Source: Ramlibacter henchirensis
GTDB lineage: Bacteria > Pseudomonadota > Gammaproteobacteria > Burkholderiales > Burkholderiaceae_C
NCBI RefSeq assembly: GCF_004682015.1
Contig: NZ_SMLM01000001.1
Coordinates: forward strand, 496,001-560,000
Reading direction: 5' to 3'
DNA: 64,000 bases
The stretch's first letter is position 1, and each line of letters begins with the position of its first letter. Position numbers and translations under genes: made by a program. Shown one piece after another: positions 26,056 to 34,957 of the stretch. The notes under the pieces were generated by a model. It saw only the letters and a list, made by a program, of their open reading frames with translations. It was not told the origin of the DNA and searched no databases.

Positions 26056-27186
26056 CTAGGCCAGGTTCTTCTTGAAGAACGCCTCCAGCCGGTCGAACGG
26101 GATCTTCCGCAGGTTGTCGTACAGGTCCACGTGATTGGCATCCGGAACGATCACCAGCTCCTTCGGGCCGGGCGCCGCCTTGTACACGTCCTCCGAGTAG
26201 TAGCGCGAGTGGGCGTTCGCACCGTGCACGAGCATGATCGGCCGGGGCGCGATCATGTCGAGGTTGGCGGCCATCGGGAATTCGAAGAACGACATCGGCG
26301 TCGTGGCCGTCCACGCGGAGGCGGAGTTGACGGACCGGGCGTGGTACCCGCGGGGCGTGCGGTAGTAGTTGAAAAACTCGGTCAGCACCGGGTCCGCTTC
26401 CGCCGGCAGCCGCTCCGGCAGAACGCGGGTGCCCTTCACGATCTGGCCGTTCGCATCGAATGGGACCTCGTGGTAGCCCAGCGCGTACGTTCCTTTCTCC
26501 GCATCAGCCCAGCGTTGCTGGCTCAGATAGTCGATGACCTTGTGGCGCTGATCGCGGGTGTAGCTGTCCTTGTAGCTGCGGCTCATGCTGCGCGACATGT
26601 CGTACATCGACGCCGTGACCACGGCCTTGATGCGCGAGTCGCCCGTGGCTGCCGTCAGCGCCATGCCGCTCAGGCCGCAGATCCCGATGGCACCGATGCG
26701 GGCGCGCGCGGCGTTCGGAAGCAGGCCCAGGTAGTCGACGGAGGCGCTGAAGTCCTCGGTGAAGAACTCCGGCGATGCCACGTTGCGTACCGTGCCGCCG
26801 CTCTCGCCCGTGAACGACGGGTCGAAGGCCAAGGTGACGAAGCCCCGCTCGGCCAGCGTCTGGGCGTAAAGGCCGGACACCTGTTCCTTGACCGCCCCGA
26901 ACGGGCCGCTGAGAACCAGGCCGGGCAGCTTGTCCGCGCCGCGGGCCTTCGGTTGATAAAGGTCGGCGGCAACGGTGATGCCGAAGCGGTTCCTGAACGT
27001 GACCTTGCGGTGCGCCACCTGGCTGCTCTGCGGGAAGGTCTTGTCCCATCGGGTGGTCAAGGCCATTTTGGCGTTGGAGCGGTTCTGGGACGTTCCGGCG
27101 GCAGCGTGCGCCGCCGCCAAAGGAGCCGTTGCCAGGGTCAAGCCGGCTTGCAGCGTCGTGCGACGCGAGACATTCGAGAGGGCCAT
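26056..27186 (-). CDS. Tat-exported alpha/beta hydrolase
   Basis: 376-residue protein with a twin-arginine signal (SRRTTLQAGLTLATAPLAAAHA, residues about 6-27), then an alpha/beta hydrolase domain of the dienelactone-hydrolase-like, YcjY-related group: FRNRFGITVAADLYQP, PGLVLSGPFGAVKEQ, TLAFDPSFTGES, a nucleophile-elbow region IGICGLSGMAL near 150, and MLVHGANAHSRYY and PDANHVDLYD supplying candidate acid and His. The elbow does not fit G-x-S-x-G exactly: Cys or Ser could be the nucleophile. The start at 27186 is supported by GGAAAGGAA eight bases upstream. Divergent from a LysR gene that probably controls it. Confidence 0.87.
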   Translation of the reverse strand: MALSNVSRRTTLQAGLTLATAPLAAAHAAAGTSQNRSNAKMALTTRWDKTFPQSSQVAHRKVTFRNRFGITVAADLYQPKARGADKLPGLVLSGPFGAVKEQVSGLYAQTLAERGFVTLAFDPSFTGESGGTVRNVASPEFFTEDFSASVDYLGLLPNAARARIGAIGICGLSGMALTAATGDSRIKAVVTASMYDMSRSMSRSYKDSYTRDQRHKVIDYLSQQRWADAEKGTYALGYHEVPFDANGQIVKGTRVLPERLPAEADPVLTEFFNYYRTPRGYHARSVNSASAWTATTPMSFFEFPMAANLDMIAPRPIMLVHGANAHSRYYSEDVYKAAPGPKELVIVPDANHVDLYDNLRKIPFDRLEAFFKKNLA

Positions 27187-27291
27187 GTGTTTCCTTTCCA
27201 CCGAGGCGAATCCGGGAGCGCCGTCTTCAGTGATGGCTGGAAGTTTGCCCGCCGCACGCGTGCGCGACTAGATAATGAATGCTGAACGCAC

Positions 27292-27307
27292 TTAGTAGAC
27301 CTGCTAA
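27292..27307. promoter_or_regulatory. LysR-type binding site candidate
   Basis: TTAGTAGACCTGCTAA, an interrupted dyad (TTAG-AG / CT-CTAA) in the 141-base gap between the divergent hydrolase (27186) and LysR gene (27328). LysR proteins typically bind such A/T-ended dyads; position 21 bases ahead of the LysR start fits autoregulation. Confidence 0.5.
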
Positions 27308-27327
27308 TCAATCCAGGGAGAGGCCGA

Positions 27328-28221
27328 ATGGCCCGCAAGAACCTCAACGACCTGTTGGGCTTCGTGACCGTCGCGCGCGAAGGCAGTTTCACGCGCGCCG
27401 CGGCGAGCCTGGGCGTGACGCAATCCGCGCTGAGCCAGTCCGTCCGCGGACTGGAGGAGCGGCTGCAGATCCGGCTGCTGACGCGCACCACTCGCAGCGT
27501 GTCCACGACGGCCGCCGGCGAGCGCCTCATGCGCGCCATCGGACACCGCTTCGACGAGATCGAAACCGAGCTCGATGCGTTGACGGCGCTACGGGACAAG
27601 CCCGCAGGCACGGTGCGCATCACGTGCGGCGATCACGCGCTGCAAAACATCCTGCTGCCCAGGTTGTCGCCACTGTTGCGCGAGTACCCGGAGATCACGC
27701 TGGAGTTCGACATGAACTACGGCTTTCGCGACATCGTGGCGGACCGCTTCGACGCCGGCGTGCGCATGGGCAACACGATCCACAAGGACATGATCGCGGT
27801 CCCGATCGGGCCGCCGCTGCGCATGGCGGTGGCCGCTTCTCCGGAGTACTTCGCCGAGCATCCGCCCCCTAAAGTGCCCAAGGACCTCACGGCGCATCGC
27901 TGCATCAACCAGCGCATGCTGACATCGGGCGGGCTGTACGTCTGGGACTTCGAGAGGCGCGGCCGCAAGGTGAACGTGCGCGTCGACGGTCCCCTCATCT
28001 TCAACACGTCGCCGCCGCAGGTGGACGCCGCGCTCGCGGGGCTGGGGGTGGCCTTGCTGCCGGAGGACGAGTTGATGCCGCACGTCGTCGCCGGACGCCT
28101 GCTTCGCGTGCTGGAAGACTGGTGCCCGGAGTTCGCGGGGTACCACCTCTACTACCCGAGCCGGCGACAGCCTTCACCCGCCTTTTCACTGGTAGTCGAG
28201 GCGTTGCGTTTTCGCGCCTGA
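27328..28221 (+). CDS. LysR family transcriptional regulator
   Basis: 297 residues: an N-terminal winged helix-turn-helix (LLGFVTVAREGSFTRAAASLGVTQSALSQSVRGLEERL is the DNA-binding part, about 9-46) and a periplasmic-binding-protein-like effector domain from about 90 (PAGTVRITCGDHALQNILLP onwards). This is the common activator/repressor family that senses small metabolites. It is divergent from the Tat-exported hydrolase and cyclophilin-like genes with a dyad between, so those are the likely targets. Its 3' end overlaps the convergent TTC38-like gene by 36 bases. Confidence 0.93.
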   Translation: MARKNLNDLLGFVTVAREGSFTRAAASLGVTQSALSQSVRGLEERLQIRLLTRTTRSVSTTAAGERLMRAIGHRFDEIETELDALTALRDKPAGTVRITCGDHALQNILLPRLSPLLREYPEITLEFDMNYGFRDIVADRFDAGVRMGNTIHKDMIAVPIGPPLRMAVAASPEYFAEHPPPKVPKDLTAHRCINQRMLTSGGLYVWDFERRGRKVNVRVDGPLIFNTSPPQVDAALAGLGVALLPEDELMPHVVAGRLLRVLEDWCPEFAGYHLYYPSRRQPSPAFSLVVEALRFRA

Positions 28222-29571
28222 TATGCGGCGATGCCAGAACGCTGTCAATGGGGTGTGCTGCTTCGCCGGATGGCGCTCTGCCAGGATGTGGGCGGCAAGC
28301 CGCCGCTCACCGGCGCGCACCGCCGCGTCCAGCAGCGTCAGCGTCACGATGTCACGTTGCGCGTGGCTGCCCCCAAACAGGTGGGCGCTGTCGCGCACGC
28401 GCAGGAGGCCTTCGGTCGCCTCGGACCACCTGCCGGCACCGTAGGCCCTGAAGGCGCGGGCGAGCGGCAGCCCGACTTTTCGCGTCATGCGTTCGTTGCT
28501 GCTGCCGCCGGAGGCAGCATTCGCCATTGCCGCGAGCAGGGCATCCGCACCGCTTCCGTCCGCCCCAATGCACGCGATCAGCGCGTGCAGGTCGTTGAAG
28601 GCATAGAAGCCCGCCGTCGGCGCATCGGTGCTCCAGGTTCCGCGCAGCGCCGCGAAGCGCGACGCAACGTCCACACCCAGGAGTTTGAGCCGCCACAGGA
28701 TTGCGGTCCTGTCCACGCGCTGCAAGGCCATGTCTGCCACAGGCGCGAGCTGCGCGTCGTAGACCTCCAGTGCCGCCTGGGTGTCCATCTTCTCGAGCTG
28801 GAACAGAGCCGCGTGGAACCAGTTGTGGAACGAGAATCCGTTGTCCACGGCCCAGTCCTCCACGTGGCTGTCGAGCCACTCGGCGCCGGCCCGGTGGCGA
28901 CCTTGCATCTCGAAGACGTGCGTCACCGCGTGGATGGCCCACGGATCGCGCGGATTCATCGCGACGGCGGCGCGGCCCGCGTCCTCGGCTTCGCAATAGT
29001 GGCCGGATTCCTCGAGGCCGAAGGCGGCCATTCCCAGCACGTAACCGTAGAAGGGCGAGTCCGGGCTCCACCGCGGCAGCACGCGCTGGGGCCGTCGCTT
29101 CAGGTTCAAGGCGTCGCCCCGGTAAAAGTCGAAAAGGTGCGCGAACAGCAGGGCGGCGACGTCGCGCGGCCACTGCACCAGGATGGCGTCCCAGAGCTCG
29201 CATGCGCGGTCCCAGTTGCCATCCGCCGCGGCCTGGGCTGCAATGATGTGCGCCTTCTCGCGTTCGTGGGCGTTCGCGGCGAGCCGCGCCGCAGTCGCCA
29301 GCGCCACGCGGGCTTGCCGGGTGGTCTCGTACTCGCCGACGGTCAGCAGCAGCCCCGCCTTCACCATTGGTGCATGCGCCCATCCAGGGTCCGCCGCCTG
29401 CGCGCGATCGAGCGCGGCGAGGGCGTCCCCGAAATAGGACAACATGCTTTCCAGCGCCTGCTCCATCTGCTCGATCGCGGCGGCCGACACCGTACTTGTC
29501 GGGCAGCCGCGCGGATCCTGTCGCATGGTGCTGCGGACCGAAGAGGCGCGATCCTCATTGAAGTAGGCCAT
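28186..29571 (-). CDS. TTC38-like tetratricopeptide protein
   Basis: 461-residue all-helical protein related to tetratricopeptide repeat protein 38. Helical TPR-like repeats occur from about residue 30 (MLSYFGDALAALDRAQAADPGWAHAP) to 330, with the family's characteristic DPWAIHAVTHVFEMQGRHRAG and NGFSFHNWFHAALFQLE segments, rich in conserved His and Trp. No signal peptide or catalytic motif is known for the family; TPR proteins usually scaffold other proteins. An AGAGGAA binding site supports the ATG at 29571. It overlaps the convergent LysR gene at its 3' end. The function is unknown. Confidence 0.85.
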   Translation of the reverse strand: MAYFNEDRASSVRSTMRQDPRGCPTSTVSAAAIEQMEQALESMLSYFGDALAALDRAQAADPGWAHAPMVKAGLLLTVGEYETTRQARVALATAARLAANAHEREKAHIIAAQAAADGNWDRACELWDAILVQWPRDVAALLFAHLFDFYRGDALNLKRRPQRVLPRWSPDSPFYGYVLGMAAFGLEESGHYCEAEDAGRAAVAMNPRDPWAIHAVTHVFEMQGRHRAGAEWLDSHVEDWAVDNGFSFHNWFHAALFQLEKMDTQAALEVYDAQLAPVADMALQRVDRTAILWRLKLLGVDVASRFAALRGTWSTDAPTAGFYAFNDLHALIACIGADGSGADALLAAMANAASGGSSNERMTRKVGLPLARAFRAYGAGRWSEATEGLLRVRDSAHLFGGSHAQRDIVTLTLLDAAVRAGERRLAAHILAERHPAKQHTPLTAFWHRRISGAKTQRLDYQ

Positions 29572-29838
29572 GGGTTCCTCTGCTCTCGTACGGCTAGGGT
29601 CGGATCGGAGGGGCTCGAATGTGGGCGAACGCCGTAACGGGCGTCTTTCAGCGAACGCCTGGTGTGTATCGAGCGTGTATCGCTCCGGCCGTACCAAACT
29701 GCAACGCGCTGGGAAAAAAAAAGCGGTGCTGGTGCTGAGTGGACATCCCTCGTCGACCCAAGTCGAAGGGGCGGGGGAAGCGCAGGGCGAATGCTTTTCG
29801 CCAATGAGCTGCCGCCCCGGCTTGCATATGATCGACCC

Positions 29839-31083
29839 ATGACGGCACGCTGGTACTTCGGCTGGAACATCGTCGCCGCGGCGGCTTTCCTGACCCTGCT
29901 GTCGTCCGGCATGCGCCTGAGCTTCGGCCCCTTCTTCCTGCCCATGGCGCAAGACCTGGGCTTCAGCCGCAGCCTTTTGTCGTCCATCGTGGCGGCCGGG
30001 ATGCTGGCCTACGGTCTGGCGATGCCGCTGGCCGGCATGCTGATCGCGCGCTTCGGCACGCCCCCGGTACTGCTCGTGGGCAACGCGCTCGTCATCGCTG
30101 CCACGTTCTGGACCGTGGTGACGGCGAATGCTTTGTCCTTCCTGCTTGCCTTCGGCCTCCTGCTCTCGGTCGGACTGGCCTTCACCAGTCCGGTCGCGGT
30201 GACGCCGGTGATCAGCAACTGGTTCACGCGGCGCCGGGGGATGGCGCTGTTCTTCCTCTCGACGGGCTCGATGGCGGGCATGGCGGTGATGACGCCGGTC
30301 CTCAGCTTCTGCATCGCGCATTTCGGCTGGCGTGCGACGCTGGCAGGCTTTTCGGCGGCCTTCACGCTGTTCACGCTGCCCACGGCCATGTTCGTGATCC
30401 GCGACGGCGCCCCGGAGCACACGGACCTGGGCCCGGAGGAGTTCGCCGCGCAGCGAGCAGCCCGCGGCGTGCCGCCGCAAAGCTTGAAGCTGCGCGACGC
30501 CATGCGCACGGCGCCCTTCTGGAAGATCTTCTTCGGCCTGTTCGCCTGCGGCTTCAGCATGAACCTGCTGGGCACCCACGGCATGCCCATGCTGATGGAC
30601 CATGGCTTCGACGCGTTCACCAGCTCGATGGGCATCGGCCTGATCGGCTTCGTGGCGATCGGCGGCACGCTGGTCCTGGGCCGCCTGGCCGACCGCCTGC
30701 CCCGACGGCACATCCTGGCCACCATCTACTTCGTGCGGGGACTCGGGTTCTTCGCCCTGGTCGTGGTGGGAACGCACTGGGAGCTGTACCTCACCTCCAC
30801 CATCGGCGGGCTGGTGTGGGCCGGCAGCATCGCCCTGTCATCGGCCATCCTCGCCGACGTCTACGGCGTGCGGCTGGTGGGCGTGCTGTATGGAACGGCC
30901 TACCTTGGCCACCAGATCGGCGGAATGCTCAGCTCCTGGCTGGGCGGCTGGGGCTACGAGCACTACGGCACGCACTGGGTCGCGTTCGGCGCGGCGGGCT
31001 TGCTGCTGGTCGCCGCGGGCCTGATTTCGCTGCAGTTGCCGCGCAAGGGTTTCATGCTGATGGCTTCGCCGACACCGGCCTGA
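29839..31083 (+). CDS. MFS transporter (monocarboxylate/oxalate-formate-like)
   Basis: 414-residue, 12-helix major facilitator protein. The first helix begins YFGWNIVAAAAFLTLL, typical of OFA/monocarboxylate-type members, and the loop 2-3 motif is GMLIARFGTPPVL. A cytoplasmic loop at about 195-220 precedes the second half (TAPFWKIFFGLFACGFSMNLLG). Later loop LGRLADRLPRRHIL repeats the MFS signature. It probably imports or exchanges a small organic acid, but the ligand is unknown. The start at MTARWYFGW was preferred; an in-frame ATG at 29791 would add 16 residues. Convergent with the Bug gene at 31163. Confidence 0.9.
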   Translation: MTARWYFGWNIVAAAAFLTLLSSGMRLSFGPFFLPMAQDLGFSRSLLSSIVAAGMLAYGLAMPLAGMLIARFGTPPVLLVGNALVIAATFWTVVTANALSFLLAFGLLLSVGLAFTSPVAVTPVISNWFTRRRGMALFFLSTGSMAGMAVMTPVLSFCIAHFGWRATLAGFSAAFTLFTLPTAMFVIRDGAPEHTDLGPEEFAAQRAARGVPPQSLKLRDAMRTAPFWKIFFGLFACGFSMNLLGTHGMPMLMDHGFDAFTSSMGIGLIGFVAIGGTLVLGRLADRLPRRHILATIYFVRGLGFFALVVVGTHWELYLTSTIGGLVWAGSIALSSAILADVYGVRLVGVLYGTAYLGHQIGGMLSSWLGGWGYEHYGTHWVAFGAAGLLLVAAGLISLQLPRKGFMLMASPTPA

Positions 31084-31162
31084 GCGGCTCGCCGCTTGGC
31101 CGGGCTGTCGCAGCGGGCATGGGAGACGCGACAGGGACCTTGCGCGCCGCCGGCGGCAGCCC

Positions 31163-32164
31163 TCAGTCCGCCGTCACGCCGGCAGCCTTCACGAGCCTTC
31201 CCCAGCGGTCGTACTCGGACAGGAAAAACGTCTGGAACTGCTCCGGCGTTCCGCCGCGCACGATCGCGCCCTGTGTGGAGAGCGTCTCCCGAACGGACTT
31301 CTCCTCGAGCACCGAATTCATCGCCTTCGACAGCTGCTCGACGATCGCCCGGGGCGTGCCCGCGGGCGCGAGCACACCGAACCAGGTGCCGGCATCGAAG
31401 CCGGCGACACCCGCCTGCTCCATCGTGGGCACGTTAGGGAACTGCGGCGAACGCTCGGCGGACGTGATGGCGATCGGGCGCAGCTTTCCATCCTTTGCGA
31501 GCGGTGCGGCGGTGCTGAACACGTCGAACATGAGGTCGATCTGGCCGCTCACCAGGTCGACGAGCGCGGGCCCGCTGCCCTTGTAGGGCACGTGGATCAT
31601 GTCCACCTTCGTGAGCGTCTTGAACAGCTCGCCGGCCAGGTGCGCGGCGCTTCCATTGCCGAAGGAGCCGTAACTGAGCTTCTTCGACCGGGCGTTCGCT
31701 TCGCGGACCAGCTCCGCGACCGAGCTCACCTTCAGCGACGGGTTGACGACCAGCAGCAGCGGCTGCGTGGCGACCAGCGTGATCGTTTCGAACGCCTTGA
31801 GCGGGTCGTATGCCAGCTTCGCATAGGTGTGCGGCGTCACCGTCAAGGGTCCTGCCGCGCTGAAGAGCAGCGTGTGGCCATCGGCGGGCGACTTCGCGAC
31901 CAGCTCATGGCCGATGGAGCCTCCCGCGCCGGCGCGGTTCTCCACCACGACCGGCTGCCCCAGCTTCTGGGACAGGTGCAGTGCGATGAGCCGGCCCGTC
32001 TGGTCGGTGGATCCGCCGACCGCGTACGGAATCACGAGCTTGATCGCGCGCGTGGGGTACGACTGCGCGTGCGCGGCACTGCCGAACGTGCCCAGCGCGG
32101 TGCCGCAAGCCAGCAGCATTGCCAGCGCCGCGCGCCGGCGTCCAGGGGAAAGGATGGACTTCAC
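31163..32164 (-). CDS. Bug/TctC-family periplasmic solute receptor
   Basis: 333-residue exported receptor. The signal peptide runs through RRRAALAMLLACGTALG to a probable AHA-Q cleavage. Family body: AIKLVIPYAVGGSTDQTGRLIA, VVVENRAGAGGSIG, LSYGSFGNGSAAHLAGELFK, HVPYKGSGPALVDL and FGVLAPAGTP. A GTG start at 32164 has GGAGAC upstream; an ATG at 32179 is an alternative. It lies 56 bases downstream of a hydroxypyruvate isomerase gene on the same strand, so the ligand may be a hydroxyacid processed by that enzyme. No TctA/TctB genes are in the window. Confidence 0.93.
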   Translation of the reverse strand: MKSILSPGRRRAALAMLLACGTALGTFGSAAHAQSYPTRAIKLVIPYAVGGSTDQTGRLIALHLSQKLGQPVVVENRAGAGGSIGHELVAKSPADGHTLLFSAAGPLTVTPHTYAKLAYDPLKAFETITLVATQPLLLVVNPSLKVSSVAELVREANARSKKLSYGSFGNGSAAHLAGELFKTLTKVDMIHVPYKGSGPALVDLVSGQIDLMFDVFSTAAPLAKDGKLRPIAITSAERSPQFPNVPTMEQAGVAGFDAGTWFGVLAPAGTPRAIVEQLSKAMNSVLEEKSVRETLSTQGAIVRGGTPEQFQTFFLSEYDRWGRLVKAAGVTAD

Positions 32165-32220
32165 GATGCTTGTCTCCATGGTGTCGTGGTGATGTTCAGG
32201 CCGAGTCGCCGACCTTGCGC

Positions 32221-33045
32221 TCAGCATGCGGCTCGCTTCGACGTTCTGGACGCGCCCTTGCGCGGATCGCGAATGCCATAGGGGGCGCCCCAGCCCAGTG
32301 TGTCGAGCGTCGGCCCCGAAGGCGTGTATTCGCAGCCCACCCAACGGTCCCAGCCGAGGGACTCGATCTGCGCGAACAGGAACGGGAAGTGGATCTCGCC
32401 CGTCCCGGGTTCATGCCGCCCCGGGACGTTGCCGATCTGGATGTGGCCGATGTGCGGCCAGGCTGCGCGGAGGCGGTCGGTGATCGCGCCCTCTTCCATC
32501 TGGATGTGGAAAGTGTCGAAGCACAGCTTCACGTTCTCGCGCCGGATCGTCTCGAGCACCTTCACGCCTTCGTCCAGGCGGTGGTACAGGAAATCGGGGA
32601 AGCGGGCGCGGCAGCACGGCTCGAGGATGAGCGTGAGCCCCGCCGGTCCTGCGTGGTCGGCGGCCCAGGCGATGTTCTCCATGAACCGCTGCATGCACTC
32701 GACCCGGTCGAGCCCCGGCCGCATGTTGCCCGGCATCACGTGGATCATGGGCTTGCCGACCTGCACCGCGTAATCGACGGCCGTCCGGATGCTGTCCTTG
32801 AAAGCTTCCTCGCGACCCGGCAGCGCCGCCATGCCCCGCTCACCGCCGTCCCAGTCGAAAGGAGAGAGGATCTGCACCAGTTGCAGGCCATTCGCCTCGA
32901 GACGGGCGGCGACTTCCCTGGCGGGGTACTCGTACGGAAAGGCCACTTCCACGCCCTGGAACCCCGCCTCGGCCGCTGCCTGGTAGCGGTCGAGCATCGG
33001 CAGTTCGGTGAACAGCCAGCGCAGGTTGGGGTCGAATCTCAGCAT
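32221..33045 (-). CDS. hyi: Hydroxypyruvate isomerase-like TIM-barrel protein
   Basis: 274-residue xylose-isomerase-like TIM barrel of the Hyi/OtnI group, which interconverts hydroxypyruvate and tartronate semialdehyde or related aldoses/ketoses. Diagnostic segments: FTELPMLDRYQAAAEAGFQGVE, ILSPFDWDGGERGMAALPGRE, LTLILEPCC (metal-binding Glu), VKLCFDTFHIQMEEG (Asp and His), GHIQIGNVPGRHEPGTGEIHF and VGCEYTPSG (second Glu). AGGAGC lies eight bases before the ATG. It is followed by a Bug receptor on the same strand. The usual glyoxylate carboligase and tartronate semialdehyde reductase are absent from the window, so a full glyoxylate route cannot be claimed. Confidence 0.9.
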   Translation of the reverse strand: MLRFDPNLRWLFTELPMLDRYQAAAEAGFQGVEVAFPYEYPAREVAARLEANGLQLVQILSPFDWDGGERGMAALPGREEAFKDSIRTAVDYAVQVGKPMIHVMPGNMRPGLDRVECMQRFMENIAWAADHAGPAGLTLILEPCCRARFPDFLYHRLDEGVKVLETIRRENVKLCFDTFHIQMEEGAITDRLRAAWPHIGHIQIGNVPGRHEPGTGEIHFPFLFAQIESLGWDRWVGCEYTPSGPTLDTLGWGAPYGIRDPRKGASRTSKRAAC

Positions 33046-33381
33046 CGCTTGCAGCTCCTGTCGAACCATCCTTCGGACAGCCCCGGTGAAAGGCAAACCG
33101 GATTTTGAACCGCGCCTTGAGTTTCCCGCATGAAGTGCACCGGAGAGACTCAGCCGCAGAAACACTGGTGGCCGAGGCCTGCCGGATGACGCCATGGACG
33201 GGCCATCCTGTCCTGTTCCGCGCCGGTGCTGCTTTCGCACCGCCGGCATGACAACGCTGTGGTCGGGGCGTATGCTCGCCGCCGATTGAGCGACGAGATC
33301 GCGCCGGCGGCAGCCGGCGGCCAGCGGGTTTGCGCGGCGTCCACCGGCCTGAACCGAGCCGCGTTGAACAAGGAGTGCAAG
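33046..33381. other. Divergent intergenic region, no clear element
   Basis: 335 bases between the hyi-like gene and the cupin gene. Both flanking genes read away from it, so two promoters should lie here. I see no convincing palindrome, riboswitch motif or small gene; the minus-strand open frame across it lacks a binding site and overlaps the cupin gene. Confidence 0.5.
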
Positions 33382-33882
33382 ATGAAGCACCTCATCCCGA
33401 GTCCACCGATCATGCTCGCGGCGGCCTTGTGCGCCGTTTCAGCGGGCGCATTCGCGGCGGCTCCGGCCCCGGACGGCGAGGCCAAGGTGATGACACCCAA
33501 CCAGTTCAAATGGGGCGATGCCCCGCCGGCGATTCCCAAAGGCGCCAAGATCGCCGTCCTCCACGGCGATCCCGGCAAGGAGGGCCCGTTCATCTTCCGG
33601 CTGAAGATGCCGGCGAACTTCAAGGTCCCGCCGCATACGCATCCGTCGAGCTACACGGTCACGGTGATCTCCGGGACGCCGTCGGTGGGCATGGGCGACA
33701 AGGCTGATGCCAAGAAGACGCACGCACTGAAGGCCGGTGCCTTCCACTACCTGCCCGCCAAGACCTCCCACTACTGGATCGTCAAGGAGGGGGCGGAGCT
33801 GCAGGTCCAGGGGACGGGTCCGTTCGGCTTAACGTACGTCAACCCCGAGGACGACCCGCAGAAGATGGCGGCCAGGAAATAG
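33382..33882 (+). CDS. Exported cupin-domain protein
   Basis: 166-residue protein: a signal peptide ending near AFAAAPAP (residue about 26) and one cupin barrel with metal-ligand pattern VPPHTHPSSYTVTVISG (two His spaced by one, then a Glu-equivalent Thr) and a second motif KAGAFHYLPAKTSHYW with His. It is probably a periplasmic metal-binding cupin of unknown activity. An AAGGAG binding site lies eight bases before the ATG. It stands alone, convergent with the Bug gene that ends at 33937. Confidence 0.85.
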   Translation: MKHLIPSPPIMLAAALCAVSAGAFAAAPAPDGEAKVMTPNQFKWGDAPPAIPKGAKIAVLHGDPGKEGPFIFRLKMPANFKVPPHTHPSSYTVTVISGTPSVGMGDKADAKKTHALKAGAFHYLPAKTSHYWIVKEGAELQVQGTGPFGLTYVNPEDDPQKMAARK

Positions 33883-33936
33883 CCTGGGTCGGAACGCGCA
33901 ACGCCCGGCAATCCTCTCGATTGAAGCAGCTGCAGC

Positions 33937-34920
33937 TTACTCACGGATATTGGCCGTGCGCACGATGCGCTCGTAGCGGCTCTGCTCGCTCTTCACGAAG
34001 GAGCCGAAGTCCGCGGCACTGCCTCCCCCCGGGATGATGGCCTGTTCGGCGAACCTGGCGCGCACGTCGGGCATCTGCAGCACTCTGTTCATCTCGGTGT
34101 TGAGCCGCTCGATCACCGGCGCCGGCGTGCCCGCGGGCGCGAAGATGCCGATCCACGCGGTCATCGCGAGGTCCTTGAAGCCCGGCAACTCCGTGATCGA
34201 CGGCACCTCCGGCAGCGCCGGCAGACGGCGCGCGTCCGTGACGGCGAGGCCCTTGACCTTCTTGCTGCCGACCAGCGGGACCGCGGAACCCGTGGGCAGG
34301 ATGGCCAGGTCCACCTGGTTGCCGATCAGGTCCGTGATCGCCTGTGCGCCGCCGCGGTAAGGCACATGCACCAGGCGGAAGCCGGCCTGCTGCTGGAAGC
34401 GCTCCATCGCGAGGTGCAGGACGGTGCCGATGCCCGAGGTGGCATAGGTGAGCTTCCCGGGATTGGCTTTCGCGAGCGCGATGACGTCCTGGAACGAGGA
34501 GGCGGCCAGGCCCGGGCGGCCCATGATGACCAGCGGCAGCGTCGAGAGCATGCCCACCGGCGCGAAGTCGCGCTGGGTGTCGTACTTCACGGCCTGCGGA
34601 TTGACGTACTGCGCGATGGCCGCGGGGCTGTCCACCGCCATCAGGATGGTGTAGCCGTCGGGCGCGGCCTGTGCGGCCTTCTGCGTGCCGATGGTGCCGC
34701 CACCGCCGCCCACGTTGTCGACGACGACGGACTGGCCGATCTGCTGGCCCAGCTTCTGCGCGAAGAGGCGCGCGATGCCGTCGGTGCCGCCACCGGCCGT
34801 GAAGGGCACGATCAGCGTGATGGGCCTGGCCGCGGGCCAGGCGGGTTGCGCGAGGGCGGACGCTGCGGCGATCAGCCCGAGCGCCCCCAGGACGATGGAG
34901 CGACGAAGGATCCGGGACAT
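33937..34920 (-). CDS. Bug/TctC-family periplasmic solute receptor
   Basis: 327-residue exported receptor. The signal includes RRSIVLGALGLIAAASALAQ; the family body shows ITLIVPFTAGGGTDGIARLFA, VVVDNVGGGGGTIGTQKAA, LTYATSGIGTVLHLAMERF, HVPYRGGAQAITDLIGNQV and GIFAPAGTPAPV. The first loop is unusually Gly-rich. GGAG precedes the ATG. It lies 37 bases downstream of an adenosine-deaminase-like gene, which in turn follows PhoX by 79 bases, all on one strand. A ligand connected with nucleosides or purine breakdown is therefore possible but unproven. Confidence 0.93.
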   Translation of the reverse strand: MSRILRRSIVLGALGLIAAASALAQPAWPAARPITLIVPFTAGGGTDGIARLFAQKLGQQIGQSVVVDNVGGGGGTIGTQKAAQAAPDGYTILMAVDSPAAIAQYVNPQAVKYDTQRDFAPVGMLSTLPLVIMGRPGLAASSFQDVIALAKANPGKLTYATSGIGTVLHLAMERFQQQAGFRLVHVPYRGGAQAITDLIGNQVDLAILPTGSAVPLVGSKKVKGLAVTDARRLPALPEVPSITELPGFKDLAMTAWIGIFAPAGTPAPVIERLNTEMNRVLQMPDVRARFAEQAIIPGGGSAADFGSFVKSEQSRYERIVRTANIRE

Positions 34921-34957
34921 GGGGACTCCAGGGAAGCGGCGAGTGGAGGGGACTCTC

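Noticed and set aside
29706..29716. Run of nine A (T on the minus strand) as an intrinsic terminator
   Set aside because: No gene on the minus strand ends just before it and there is no adjacent GC stem.
33150..33623. 157-codon minus-strand frame across the cupin start
   Set aside because: Overlaps the cupin signal and domain antisense, with no ribosome binding site.
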